The notes under the pieces: model-generated
What the model saw: only the letters and a program-made list of their open reading frames with translations
Told to the model about the DNA's origin: nothing
The model's database searches: none
Shown here: positions 16,793-24,267 of the stretch, piece after piece
Position numbering within the stretch: position 1 is the stretch's first letter
Layout of the letters: each line of letters starts with the position of its first letter
Assembly (NCBI GenBank): GCA_963784895.1
Contig: CAWATM010000011.1
Coordinates: forward strand, 165,161-229,160
Length of the DNA: 64,000 nucleotides
Direction: 5' to 3'
DNA from: Gaiellasilicea sp963784895
Lineage (GTDB): Bacteria; Actinomycetota; Thermoleophilia; Gaiellales; Gaiellaceae
Position numbers and translations under genes: made by a program

Positions 16793-17791
16793 ATGACACG
16801 CACGATCGCCCTTGCAGTAACCCTCGTCGCCCTGGCCCTCGCCGGCTGCGGCGGCTCCTCCTCGGAAGGCTCGGCGCCCGAGGGCGAGACAGGGGGCAAC
16901 ATTCGCCTCGTCGCCTATTCGACCCCGCGTGAGGCCTATGCGAAGCTGATCGGCCTCTACAAGACCGGCGCCGGCGACGGCGTCTCGTTCGACCAGTCCT
17001 TCGGCAGCTCGGGCGAGCAGAGTCGCGCCGTCGAGGCCGGCCTGCGGGCGGACGTGGTCGCGTTCTCGCTCGAACCGGACATGACGCGCCTCGTCGACGC
17101 CGGGATCGTCTCCCAGGACTGGAGCGCGGGCGAGCACAAGGGCATGGTCACCGACTCGGTCGTCGTCTTCATCGTCCGCGAGGGCAACCCGAAGGGGATC
17201 AAGAGCTGGGACGACCTGACGAAGGACGGCGTCGAGGTCGTGACCCCCAACCCGTTCACCTCCGGCGGTGCCCGCTGGAACGTGATGGCCGGGTACGGCG
17301 CGCAGCTCGAGCAGGGCAAGTCACCGGAGCAGGCGCGCGAGTACCTGCGGTCACTGTTCCGGAACGTCGTCGTCCAGGACAAGAGCGCACGGGAGTCGCT
17401 GACGACGTTCGCGTCCGGCAAAGGGGACGTGCTGCTCGGCTACGAGAACGAGGCGATCTTCGCGCAGCGGCAGGGCCAGCCGATCGAGTACGTGGTCCCC
17501 GACGAGACGATCCTGATCGAGAACCCGGTCGCCGTCACCGAGGACGCTTCCGACGCGGCTCCCGGCTTCCTCGAGTTCCTCACGAGCGACGAGGCGCAGA
17601 AGGTCTTCGGCGACGAGGGCTACAGGCCCGTCGTCAAGTCCGTCTTCGACACATTCGACTTCCCGACCCCACCCGGCCTCTTCACGATCGCGGACGTGGG
17701 CGGCTGGGACACCGTTCAGGAGGAGTTCTTCGATCGCGAGACCGGGTTCATGGCCGACGTGCAACGGGAACTGGGAGAGCCGACCGACTGA
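16793..17791 (+). CDS. Sulfate ABC transporter substrate-binding lipoprotein
   Basis: 332 residues. The N-terminus TRTIALAVTLVALALAGC is a lipoprotein signal with lipobox LAGC. The mature part matches sulfate/thiosulfate-binding proteins (Sbp/CysP): QSFGSSGEQSRAVEAGLRADVVAFSLEPDM, NPKGIKSWDDLTKDGVEVVTPNPFTSGGARWN, LLGYENEAIFA and EGYRPV near the end. ATG 16793 is chosen over ATG 16787 because the GTGGAG ribosome site is 6 nt upstream. It is divergent from cysHDN. No CysT/CysW permease or CysA ATPase follows, so these must be elsewhere. Confidence 0.92.
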   Translation: MTRTIALAVTLVALALAGCGGSSSEGSAPEGETGGNIRLVAYSTPREAYAKLIGLYKTGAGDGVSFDQSFGSSGEQSRAVEAGLRADVVAFSLEPDMTRLVDAGIVSQDWSAGEHKGMVTDSVVVFIVREGNPKGIKSWDDLTKDGVEVVTPNPFTSGGARWNVMAGYGAQLEQGKSPEQAREYLRSLFRNVVVQDKSARESLTTFASGKGDVLLGYENEAIFAQRQGQPIEYVVPDETILIENPVAVTEDASDAAPGFLEFLTSDEAQKVFGDEGYRPVVKSVFDTFDFPTPPGLFTIADVGGWDTVQEEFFDRETGFMADVQRELGEPTD

Positions 17792-17862
17792 CCGCGAGCA
17801 GGAAGGGCGGGGACGCTCGACCTCGGTCCGGAGGCCGCCACGGCGCGCGGGGCCGTGAAAAC

Positions 17863-17868
17863 TAGAAT
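17863..17868 (+). promoter_or_regulatory. -10 hexamer of the FlgD-Ig/ligase/PIG-L operon
   Basis: TAGAAT, 9 nt before GTG 17878. Confidence 0.5.
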
Positions 17869-17877
17869 CCTCCGGCT

Positions 17878-18810
17878 GTGGCCCGTATCGCCTCGACCGT
17901 GTTGGTGGTCGCCCTGCTCGCGGCCACCGCCGCGGCGTTCGCGCTCACCCAGGGGCTGAAGCTCCAGAAGAGCCCGATCTTCGGCACCCGAGTGCAGCCT
18001 GTCTTCTCGCCCGTCTGCGAGTGCGACCGGGAGACCGCGCGGATCGCGTTCAAGCTGCGCAAGTCGAGTCGGCTCGACGTCGCGATCGTCGACGGCGGCG
18101 AGGTCGTGCGGACGATCGAGCGGGGCCGCAGCTATCCGAAAGGTCCGGTCGCGATCGAGTGGGACGGCCGCGACGACGCGGGGCGCATCATGCCGGAGGC
18201 GGAGTATCGGCCCCGTGTCCACGTTCATCGGGGCCGTCACACGATCACGCTGCCGAGCCCGATCCGGATCGACGTGACGCCCCCGGTGCTCCAGGACGTC
18301 AGCGTGACGCCGCGCGTCGTCTCGCCCGACGGCGACAGCCGCGCGGACAAGGTGACGGTGCGCTACAGGCTCAGCGAGCCCGGTCGCGGCCTGCTCTTCG
18401 TCAACGGCAAGCGTCGCGCCCTCACGCGCTTCCCCCGCACGGAGGAGACGATCGTCTGGAACGGGAGAGTCCGCGGCCGGCCGGTGCGCGCCGGCGTCTA
18501 CTCGCTGCAGCTCGCTGCGTTCGACCCGGCCGGCAACCGGACCGGGCGGACGTCCGCGATCCCGGTCGTCGTGCGCTACGTCGCGCTCAGTCGCACCCGC
18601 ATCCCCGTCGGCGCCGGAGCGCCGTTCGCCGTCCGCGTCTCGTCGGATGCGCAGCGTGTGCGCTGGACGCTCGGCGGCCGCAGCGGCTTTTCGCAGCCAG
18701 GCACGCTCCGGCTGCGCGCGCCTCTGCAGAAGGGCCGCTTCACGCTGACCGTCTCTGCCAACGGGCACACGGCGCGCGCCGCCGTGTTCGTCCGGGAGCC
18801 TTTGCGCTGA
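17878..18810 (+). CDS. Secreted protein with FlgD-Ig-like repeats
   Basis: 310 residues: an N-terminal signal/anchor helix (STVLVVALLAATAAAFALTQG), then two domains resembling the FlgD Ig-like fold. The characteristic W-D/N-G-R-x-x-x-G motifs occur as IEWDGRDDAGRIMPEAEYRPRV and IVWNGRVRGRPVRAGVYSLQL, the latter followed by FDPAGNRTG. A third all-beta segment ends the protein. It is probably exported and may scaffold or bind a surface polymer. It is first gene of a unit with the O-antigen-ligase-like protein and the PIG-L deacetylase. Confidence 0.72.
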   Translation: MARIASTVLVVALLAATAAAFALTQGLKLQKSPIFGTRVQPVFSPVCECDRETARIAFKLRKSSRLDVAIVDGGEVVRTIERGRSYPKGPVAIEWDGRDDAGRIMPEAEYRPRVHVHRGRHTITLPSPIRIDVTPPVLQDVSVTPRVVSPDGDSRADKVTVRYRLSEPGRGLLFVNGKRRALTRFPRTEETIVWNGRVRGRPVRAGVYSLQLAAFDPAGNRTGRTSAIPVVVRYVALSRTRIPVGAGAPFAVRVSSDAQRVRWTLGGRSGFSQPGTLRLRAPLQKGRFTLTVSANGHTARAAVFVREPLR

Positions 18811-20249
18811 CCGAGCTCGCCCGCCTCGCCGGCCCCCTCGGCTGCCTCGGGCTTGCGCTGCTGCTCGTCGCGACGCGGCGCGACCTGCGTCTCGCCGGGC
18901 TCGTCGCGTGGGCAGTCGGCGCGGGCCTGCTGGGGGTCTACCTCGCGCCCGACGGGCGCACCGGGATGCTCGCCGTCGCCACGGCCGCAGGCCTCGTCGT
19001 CGCGGCGTTGGGCGCCTGGCTCCTCCTGCGGCAGCCGTGGGTGCTCGCCTTCGCGACCCTTGCCTGTATCCCGATCCGGATCCCGCTCGATATCGGCGAC
19101 GAGGACGCGAACCTGCTCTTCCCGCTCTACGCGGTGATCGGTGCGCTGGCGCTTGCGCTCGCCTGGCAGCTCCTTCGCGGCGACGAGCGCTCCCGCGAGC
19201 TCGGTCCGCTCGCCTGGCCGCTGGCGGCGGTCGTCGCGTGGACCGGCATCGCGCTGCTCTGGACGGACGACCTCCGCGAGGGCGCGATCTTCCTGGCCGC
19301 GTTCGTGCTCCCCTTCGGGTTGCTTGCGATCGGGTTCGCGCGGCTCCCCTTCAGTCGCCGGGGGCTGCTCGCGCTCTACGGCGCTCTGGTCGCGACCGCG
19401 CTCGCGTACGCAGGCGTCGGCCTCTACCAGTGGGCGACGCGCGAGGTGTTCTGGAACCCGAAGCTCCAGGTCGACAACGCCTATGCGCCCTTCTTCCGCG
19501 TCAACTCGGTCTTCTGGGACCCGTCGATCTACGGCCGCTACCTCGTCGTTGCGATCCTGGCGACGCTGGCGCTCGTTCTCCTCGGCGTGCGCGAGCGGCT
19601 GCTCGCCGGCGGGATCGTGGTGATCGTCGCGGTCTGGGTCGGTCTCCTCTTCTCCTTCTCCCAGTCGAGCTTCGCGGCCCTGATCGCGGGCACGCTCGCC
19701 GCGGCCGCCATGATCTGGAGGTGGCGCGCGGCCGCCGCGCTGGCGGCGCTCGCCGTCGTGCTCGTCTCCGTCGGCTTCGCGACGCCGCAGGTGCGCCATG
19801 AGCTCCTGCAGGAGTCGCGCGCCGGGCTCAACTCGGTCACGAGCGACCGCGCCGGGCTCGTCGGCAACGGCCTTCGGATCGCTGCGGACCACCCGGTCGT
19901 CGGCGTCGGCACGGGCAGCTTCAGGCAGGCGTTCGCAGCGAAGACGGGCCTGAAGGGGGAGGAGCCGAAGAAGGCGGCGTCGCACTCGACGCCCGTGACC
20001 GTGATCGCCGAGACGGGCGTGCCCGGGCTCGTGCTGCTCTGCTGGCTCGGTCTCGTGTCGCTCGCGACGGCGTTCGCGAGCCGCGGCCGGTCGACCGTCG
20101 GACGCGTCGCACTGGTCGCGGCGCTTACGCTTGGCGCGATCGCCGTGCATAGCCTCTTCTACAACGCGCTCTTCGAGGACCCGACGATGTGGGCGCTCCT
20201 CGGCCTGATCGCGCTCGTCAGCGCCACCCGGCCGCAGGAGGCGGAGTGA
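18807..20249 (+). CDS. O-antigen ligase / polymerase-like membrane protein
   Basis: 480 residues with about ten to twelve hydrophobic helices and the Wzy_C/WaaL signature region RAGLVGNGLRIAADHPVVGVGTGSF, then ASHSTPVTVIAETGVPGLVL, typical of O-antigen ligases that transfer or polymerise lipid-linked glycans on the outer face of the membrane. No ATG, GTG or TTG starts the reading sensibly; the most likely start is CTG 18807, inside the upstream stop (CTGA), with CGGGAG about 8 nt upstream. Its stop in turn overlaps the PIG-L GTG. An in-frame start further upstream cannot be excluded. Confidence 0.82.
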   Translation: MTELARLAGPLGCLGLALLLVATRRDLRLAGLVAWAVGAGLLGVYLAPDGRTGMLAVATAAGLVVAALGAWLLLRQPWVLAFATLACIPIRIPLDIGDEDANLLFPLYAVIGALALALAWQLLRGDERSRELGPLAWPLAAVVAWTGIALLWTDDLREGAIFLAAFVLPFGLLAIGFARLPFSRRGLLALYGALVATALAYAGVGLYQWATREVFWNPKLQVDNAYAPFFRVNSVFWDPSIYGRYLVVAILATLALVLLGVRERLLAGGIVVIVAVWVGLLFSFSQSSFAALIAGTLAAAAMIWRWRAAAALAALAVVLVSVGFATPQVRHELLQESRAGLNSVTSDRAGLVGNGLRIAADHPVVGVGTGSFRQAFAAKTGLKGEEPKKAASHSTPVTVIAETGVPGLVLLCWLGLVSLATAFASRGRSTVGRVALVAALTLGAIAVHSLFYNALFEDPTMWALLGLIALVSATRPQEAE

Positions 20250-20881
20250 TCGAAGCCTGGAAGCGCGTGCTCGTGCTCGCGCCGCACACGGACGACGGCG
20301 AGTTCGGCTGTGGCGGCACGATGGCGCGGCTCGTCGAGGCCGGGGTCGAGGTGCACTACCACGCCTTCTCGATCGCGACGCGCTCGCTGCCGGAGGGGTT
20401 CGCGCCCGACACGCTCGCCCGCGAAGTGCGGGAGGCAACCGCCGAGCTCGGGATCGCCGACGAGCGGCTGCGGGTGCACGACTTCGACGTCCGCACCTTC
20501 CCCGACCGGCGGCAGGACATCCTCGAGCTGCTCGTCGCGCTCTGGGAGGAGCTGCGACCGGACGCCGTCTTTCAGCCCTCGCACCACGACGTGCACCAGG
20601 ACCACCAGACGATCGCCCAGGAGGGTCTGCGCGCGTTCAAGCGGACGACCGTGCTCGGCTACGAGATTCCCTGGAACAACTTCGACTTCTCCTACGGCGC
20701 CTACGTCGCGCTCGAGCAGCGGCACCTGGAGCGAAAGCTCGCGGCCCTCGAGCGCTACGCGTCGCAGCAGCACCGCCGCTACGCGAACCCGGAGTACGTC
20801 TGGAACCTCGCGCGCGTGCACGGGATCAACGTCAACCGCGAGTACGCGGAGTGCTTCCAGGTCTACAGGATCGTCGCCTAG
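20246..20881 (+). CDS. PIG-L family N-deacetylase
   Basis: 211 residues of the LmbE/PIG-L family, Zn-dependent deacetylases of N-acetylglucosaminyl groups. The zinc/catalytic motif is APHTDDGEFGCGG (usual AHPDDE), the second metal site is PSHHDVHQDHQT, and the core IATRSLPEGFAPDTLAREVREATAELGI follows. The start is the GTG in the GTGA overlap with the ligase. Its place in the operon suggests deacetylation of a sugar in the same glycan pathway. Confidence 0.87.
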   Translation: MIEAWKRVLVLAPHTDDGEFGCGGTMARLVEAGVEVHYHAFSIATRSLPEGFAPDTLAREVREATAELGIADERLRVHDFDVRTFPDRRQDILELLVALWEELRPDAVFQPSHHDVHQDHQTIAQEGLRAFKRTTVLGYEIPWNNFDFSYGAYVALEQRHLERKLAALERYASQQHRRYANPEYVWNLARVHGINVNREYAECFQVYRIVA

Positions 20882-20909
20882 ACCGTCCGCGTCCGCCCGC
20901 CTGAGCCGA

Positions 20910-21416
20910 TCAGCCGCCGTCGGTCTCGAGCCGCTCGATCCTCGCGCTGCCGTCGTCGTCGAGGTCGACGACGACGTAGAGCTGACCGCCGGCGATCGAG
21001 CTCTCGATCTCCTCGGCCCGCTCGGCGCTCGCGTAGTACGTCTCGATCCCGTACTCGATCGCGACCGACTCGCCGCCACGGGCATCGTGGCGGGCGCGAC
21101 CGCAGATCGACTTCCCCTCGGTCGGCGGCTGGTCGTAGGCGTAGCGAGCTCCGTAGACGCCGGGAGCCGACTGGAAGAGGTCGGCGCAGACCCGCTGGCC
21201 GCGCCGCACCTCGTAGATCACCTGCAGCCGCGAGATGTCGTAGCTGAGGACGACGTAGTTGCCGCGGAAGACGTCGAGCGGGTCGACCGGCTGGGCCTTC
21301 AGCTTGATCTCGTCGCCGAAGGCGAGGTCGGCTTCGGCCAGGCCGGCCAGGCCGAGCGGCACGGCCAGCTGGACACAGACGACCGCGAGGAGTGCGAGCT
21401 TGCGTCGCCCGCTCAC
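20910..21416 (-). CDS. GDYXXLXY domain protein
   Basis: 168 residues: one N-terminal hydrophobic helix (KLALLAVVCVQLAVPLGLAGL), then an extracytoplasmic domain with the signature RGNYVVLSYDIS (G-D/N-Y-x-x-L-x-Y) and VYGARYAYDQPPTEGKSICGRARH. GDYXXLXY proteins are nearly always encoded with DUF2157 membrane proteins, as here: the GTG start lies in the DUF2157 stop (GTGA at 21413-21416). Function unknown; an envelope role is likely. Confidence 0.85.
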   Translation of the reverse strand: MSGRRKLALLAVVCVQLAVPLGLAGLAEADLAFGDEIKLKAQPVDPLDVFRGNYVVLSYDISRLQVIYEVRRGQRVCADLFQSAPGVYGARYAYDQPPTEGKSICGRARHDARGGESVAIEYGIETYYASAERAEEIESSIAGGQLYVVVDLDDDGSARIERLETDGG

Positions 21417-22609
21417 GGCTCGGCCATCCGCTCCAGCAACCGCTTGCGCTGCCGTTCGAGCACGTAGGCGATTCCGAGCACGAGCAGCCCTGCGCCGATC
21501 ATCCCGACCGAACGCGGCAGCGCCGACCAGAAGACGTCGAAATAGCGGGCCACGAGATCGACGGCGACGAAGGCGACGCCCATGTTCACGAGCCACGTCT
21601 CGTCGCTCAGGAAGCCGGCGTAGATGATCCCGAGCGCCACCGCCGCGAAGAGGATGTTGAAGACCACCGCCCAGGCATCCCCGTTGCCACCGGCAAGCGC
21701 GGCGACCAGCGTTGCCCCGACCACAGCGACGAGCAGGCCCGCTTCGTAGCGACCGCTCGGGCGCCGCGAGACCGCGAGCGCCACCGCCCCTGCGAGCGCA
21801 AGCGCCGCGAGGAGGCCGAGCGCCGTTTGCACGGAGCCGCTCACCTCGTCGCCGGCGTTCCCGAGCTCGTCCGCCGCGTCGGCGAACGTGAAGACGAAGA
21901 GCCCCGCGGCGGCGACGGGCAGGCCGACGCCGCGGCCCGCCTCGGGAAAGCCGCTCGAGGCGAACCAGTGCTCGTGGATCCGTGCCTGCGCGAAGGTCGC
22001 GAGGCCGTAGAGCGCGCCGCCGTAGCAGACGGCGACAACCGGGAACGCACCCCAGGTGTTGCTGCCCGCGTCCTCGAGCGCAAGCCCGAACTCGAACCCG
22101 ACCCAGCTCGTGAAGATGAGGACGGCGGTGGCTGCGATCGCGCGCGACCGGACGACGAGCGCGGTCGCGATCGCGCCACCGGCCCAGAGCAGGAGCCCGA
22201 GCGGGTCGTGTGCCTCGACGTTGTACATCTGGCCGACGAGGAAGATCGAGGCTCCGAAGAGGAGCACTCCCAGCAGGTAGAGCGCCTCGCCCAGGCGCGG
22301 CCGGCTGCCGGTTCGGTCGCGCAGCTGGAATCCCGCCGCGTACGAGCCGGCAAGGGCAGCCGTCAGCAGCGCCAGTCGGGCGCCGTGGCTCAGCTCGTCC
22401 CAGTTGGCGGCGACGAACCCGATCACGCCGAAGCCGACGGCGACCGCGCCGATCACGGCGAGCGCGGTCGTCGCGCTGCCGCGCCGCTCCTCCCGTTGAT
22501 CGGCATAGCGGCTGCGGATCGCCGCCGCCTGTTCCGCCGAGACGATCCCCTCGGCCACCCAGGCCTCGCTCTCGCGGCTCAGCTGCCCGGCGAAGGAGCG
22601 CTCGGCCAC
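21413..22609 (-). CDS. DUF2157 polytopic membrane protein
   Basis: 398 residues. A soluble N-terminal helix region (WVAEGIVSAEQAAAIRSRY) precedes about eleven hydrophobic helices, including ALAVIGAVAVGFGVIGFVAANWDELS, the hallmark of DUF2157. The tail is basic (ERQRKRLLERMAEP). It lies between the HTH regulator gene (3 bp upstream) and the GDYXXLXY gene in one operon. Confidence 0.87.
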   Translation of the reverse strand: MAERSFAGQLSRESEAWVAEGIVSAEQAAAIRSRYADQREERRGSATTALAVIGAVAVGFGVIGFVAANWDELSHGARLALLTAALAGSYAAGFQLRDRTGSRPRLGEALYLLGVLLFGASIFLVGQMYNVEAHDPLGLLLWAGGAIATALVVRSRAIAATAVLIFTSWVGFEFGLALEDAGSNTWGAFPVVAVCYGGALYGLATFAQARIHEHWFASSGFPEAGRGVGLPVAAAGLFVFTFADAADELGNAGDEVSGSVQTALGLLAALALAGAVALAVSRRPSGRYEAGLLVAVVGATLVAALAGGNGDAWAVVFNILFAAVALGIIYAGFLSDETWLVNMGVAFVAVDLVARYFDVFWSALPRSVGMIGAGLLVLGIAYVLERQRKRLLERMAEP

Positions 22610-22612
22610 GAC

Positions 22613-23200
22613 CTACTCGGCGGTGGGCGTTTGGGGCAGAGCGCGGTAGGTCACGTACACGAGCGGTGTCGCCGGATCGCGCAACCCGTCGGGCTTCTGG
22701 CGTGCGCGCAGCCAGCGGACGACGACCTCGGAGAGCTCGTCCACCTCCTCCTGGGTCGCGTACACGGTCCAGCCGCCGATGAAGGCGGTCTCGCGCCAGG
22801 AGTCGCTGTGCTCGCCCTCGCGGCGCTGGTGGACGTAGCGTCGGAGCGCGTCCTCGTCGCGGCCGACCATCGTGCTCTCGAGCTGTGCGACGGCGGCGTC
22901 GTACTCCGGATCCTCAGCGGGCGCCGAGGAGATCAGGCCGACGCGCTCGGGGTCGCGCTTCCACCAGCGCTCGCGGCCCTTGCGCCGGTCGAAGTCCTCG
23001 ATGATCAGCCCCGCCGCGGCGAGCGCCCGCAGGTGGTAGCTGGTGGCGCCACTTGATTCGCCCAGCTCGCGCGCGAGCATCGACGCCGTCGCCGGGGAGT
23101 CGGCGAGCGACTCGAGCATGCGCAGTCGCAGCGGATGCGCGAGGGCCCGCACCTCCTTGGCCCCGAGCGACCGGGACGCCAGCAGTGACGGCTTCATCAT
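22613..23200 (-). CDS. ArsR-like winged-helix transcriptional regulator
   Basis: 195 residues. The N-terminal winged helix is clear: VRALAHPLRLRMLESLADSPATASMLAREL, SGATSYHLRALAAAGLI and the wing RRKGRERWWKR. The C-terminal half (about 95-195) is a mixed domain found in helix-turn-helix proteins of this type, with no recognised ligand. No metal-binding CxC is seen. It is first gene of the DUF2157 operon and divergent from the multicopper oxidase, so it may control either. ATG 23200 or 23197 is the start. Confidence 0.85.
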   Translation of the reverse strand: MMKPSLLASRSLGAKEVRALAHPLRLRMLESLADSPATASMLARELGESSGATSYHLRALAAAGLIIEDFDRRKGRERWWKRDPERVGLISSAPAEDPEYDAAVAQLESTMVGRDEDALRRYVHQRREGEHSDSWRETAFIGGWTVYATQEEVDELSEVVVRWLRARQKPDGLRDPATPLVYVTYRALPQTPTAE

Positions 23201-23205
23201 CCGAG

Positions 23206-23211
23206 ACCATA
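23206..23211 (-). promoter_or_regulatory. -10 hexamer of the HTH/DUF2157 operon (leaderless)
   Basis: TATGGT on the minus strand, 5 nt before ATG 23200 and 8 nt before ATG 23197. Confidence 0.48.
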
Positions 23212-23234
23212 AAGCCGTATTCCCGAAAAGGGGG

Positions 23235-23250
23235 TTTAGGCATGACTAAA
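23235..23250. promoter_or_regulatory. DtxR/IdeR/MntR-like operator palindrome
   Basis: TTTAGGCATGACTAAA matches its own reverse complement at 14 of 16 positions. The TTAGG/CCTAA-type half sites resemble operators of the DtxR family of Fe/Mn-dependent repressors (IdeR consensus TTAGGTTAGGCTAACCTAA). It ends 6 bp before the TATCGT hexamer of the oxidase promoter, so a bound repressor would block transcription of the oxidase-ZIP pair. Confidence 0.6.
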
Positions 23251-23256
23251 TTTCGC

Positions 23257-23262
23257 TATCGT
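23257..23262 (+). promoter_or_regulatory. -10 hexamer of the multicopper oxidase-ZIP operon (leaderless)
   Basis: TATCGT, 6 nt before ATG 23269. It supports that start over ATG 23242, which lies inside the operator palindrome. Confidence 0.52.
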
Positions 23263-23268
23263 CTGAGC

Positions 23269-24267
23269 ATGGCCAAGTTCACCCGTCGCCGCCTGATCGC
23301 AGGCGCTGCCCCGCTCGTGGCCGCGCCCGTGCTCGGCAAGCTGGCATTCGACGGCGAGGCCGAGGCGGCGCAGCGCACGCTCCAGGGCCACGTCCACAAC
23401 CACTCCGACCTCGGTCACGCGGCCATGTTGGGAGGGCAGGCGCCCGCCGTCGGCGGTCCGAACGACCTCGACGCGCTCCTCTATCCGCCGCCCGCGCTCG
23501 CGCATCAGCCGGGGCGGGTACGCGAGTACACGATGCGGGCGACCGACAAGGAGATCGAGATCGCGCCGGGCGTCTTCTTCCCTGGCTGGACGTACAACGG
23601 CACGATCCCCGGCCCGGTGATCCGAGCGACCGAGGACGACATCCTCCGCGTCCGCTTCGTCAACGCCGGCTCGCATCCGCACTCGATCCACTTCCACGGC
23701 ATCCATCCCGCGAACATGGACGGCGTCTTCGAGGTCGTCAGCTCCGGGGAGGAGTTCATCTACGAGTTTCCGGCGAAGCCCGCGGGGATGCACCTCTACC
23801 ACTGCCACACGACGCCGCTGAAGAAGCACATCCACAAGGGTCTCTACGGCGCGTTCATCATCGACCCGAAGGAGCCGCGCCCGCCGGCGAAGGAGCTCGT
23901 GATGGTGATGAACGGCTACGACACGGATGCGGACGGCGGCAACAACTTCTACACCGTCAACGGCCGCAGCTTCTATTACGCCAAGTACCCGATCACGGTC
24001 AAGCGCTCCGAGAAGGTGCGGATCTACCTCGCCAACCTGACCGAGTTCGACCTGATCAACTCGTTCCACCTCCACGGCGACTTCTTCCGCTACCAGCCGA
24101 CCGGCACGGGCGACAACTGGGAGTACACGGACACCGTGATGCAGTGCCAGGGGCAGCGCGGCGTGCTCGAGATCGACTTCACGAACACGGGCCGCTTCAT
24201 GTTCCACGCGCACCAGACGGAGTTCACCGACCTCGGCTGGATGGGCTTCTTCAACGTGACCGAGTAA
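23269..24267 (+). CDS. Two-domain multicopper oxidase, Tat-exported
   Basis: 332 residues. The signal FTRRRLIAGAAPLVAAPVLG has the twin-arginine pattern, so the folded, copper-loaded enzyme is exported. Two cupredoxin domains follow. Copper ligands are visible in HSIHFHG, in HLYHCHTTPLKKHIHKGLYG (type 1 Cys and His, with Leu where nitrite reductases have axial Met), in NSFHLHG and in FMFHAHQTEF. It is closest in layout to NirK/two-domain laccases; the Leu axial position suggests an oxidase rather than nitrite reductase. It is coupled to a ZIP permease by TAATG and preceded by a DtxR-like operator, so metal oxidation for uptake is a plausible role. Confidence 0.87.
   Translation: MAKFTRRRLIAGAAPLVAAPVLGKLAFDGEAEAAQRTLQGHVHNHSDLGHAAMLGGQAPAVGGPNDLDALLYPPPALAHQPGRVREYTMRATDKEIEIAPGVFFPGWTYNGTIPGPVIRATEDDILRVRFVNAGSHPHSIHFHGIHPANMDGVFEVVSSGEEFIYEFPAKPAGMHLYHCHTTPLKKHIHKGLYGAFIIDPKEPRPPAKELVMVMNGYDTDADGGNNFYTVNGRSFYYAKYPITVKRSEKVRIYLANLTEFDLINSFHLHGDFFRYQPTGTGDNWEYTDTVMQCQGQRGVLEIDFTNTGRFMFHAHQTEFTDLGWMGFFNVTE

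Noticed and set aside
23242..23244. ATG 23242 as start of the multicopper oxidase.
   Set aside because: It lies at the centre of the operator palindrome, and a -10 hexamer fits ATG 23269, which still keeps the complete Tat signal.
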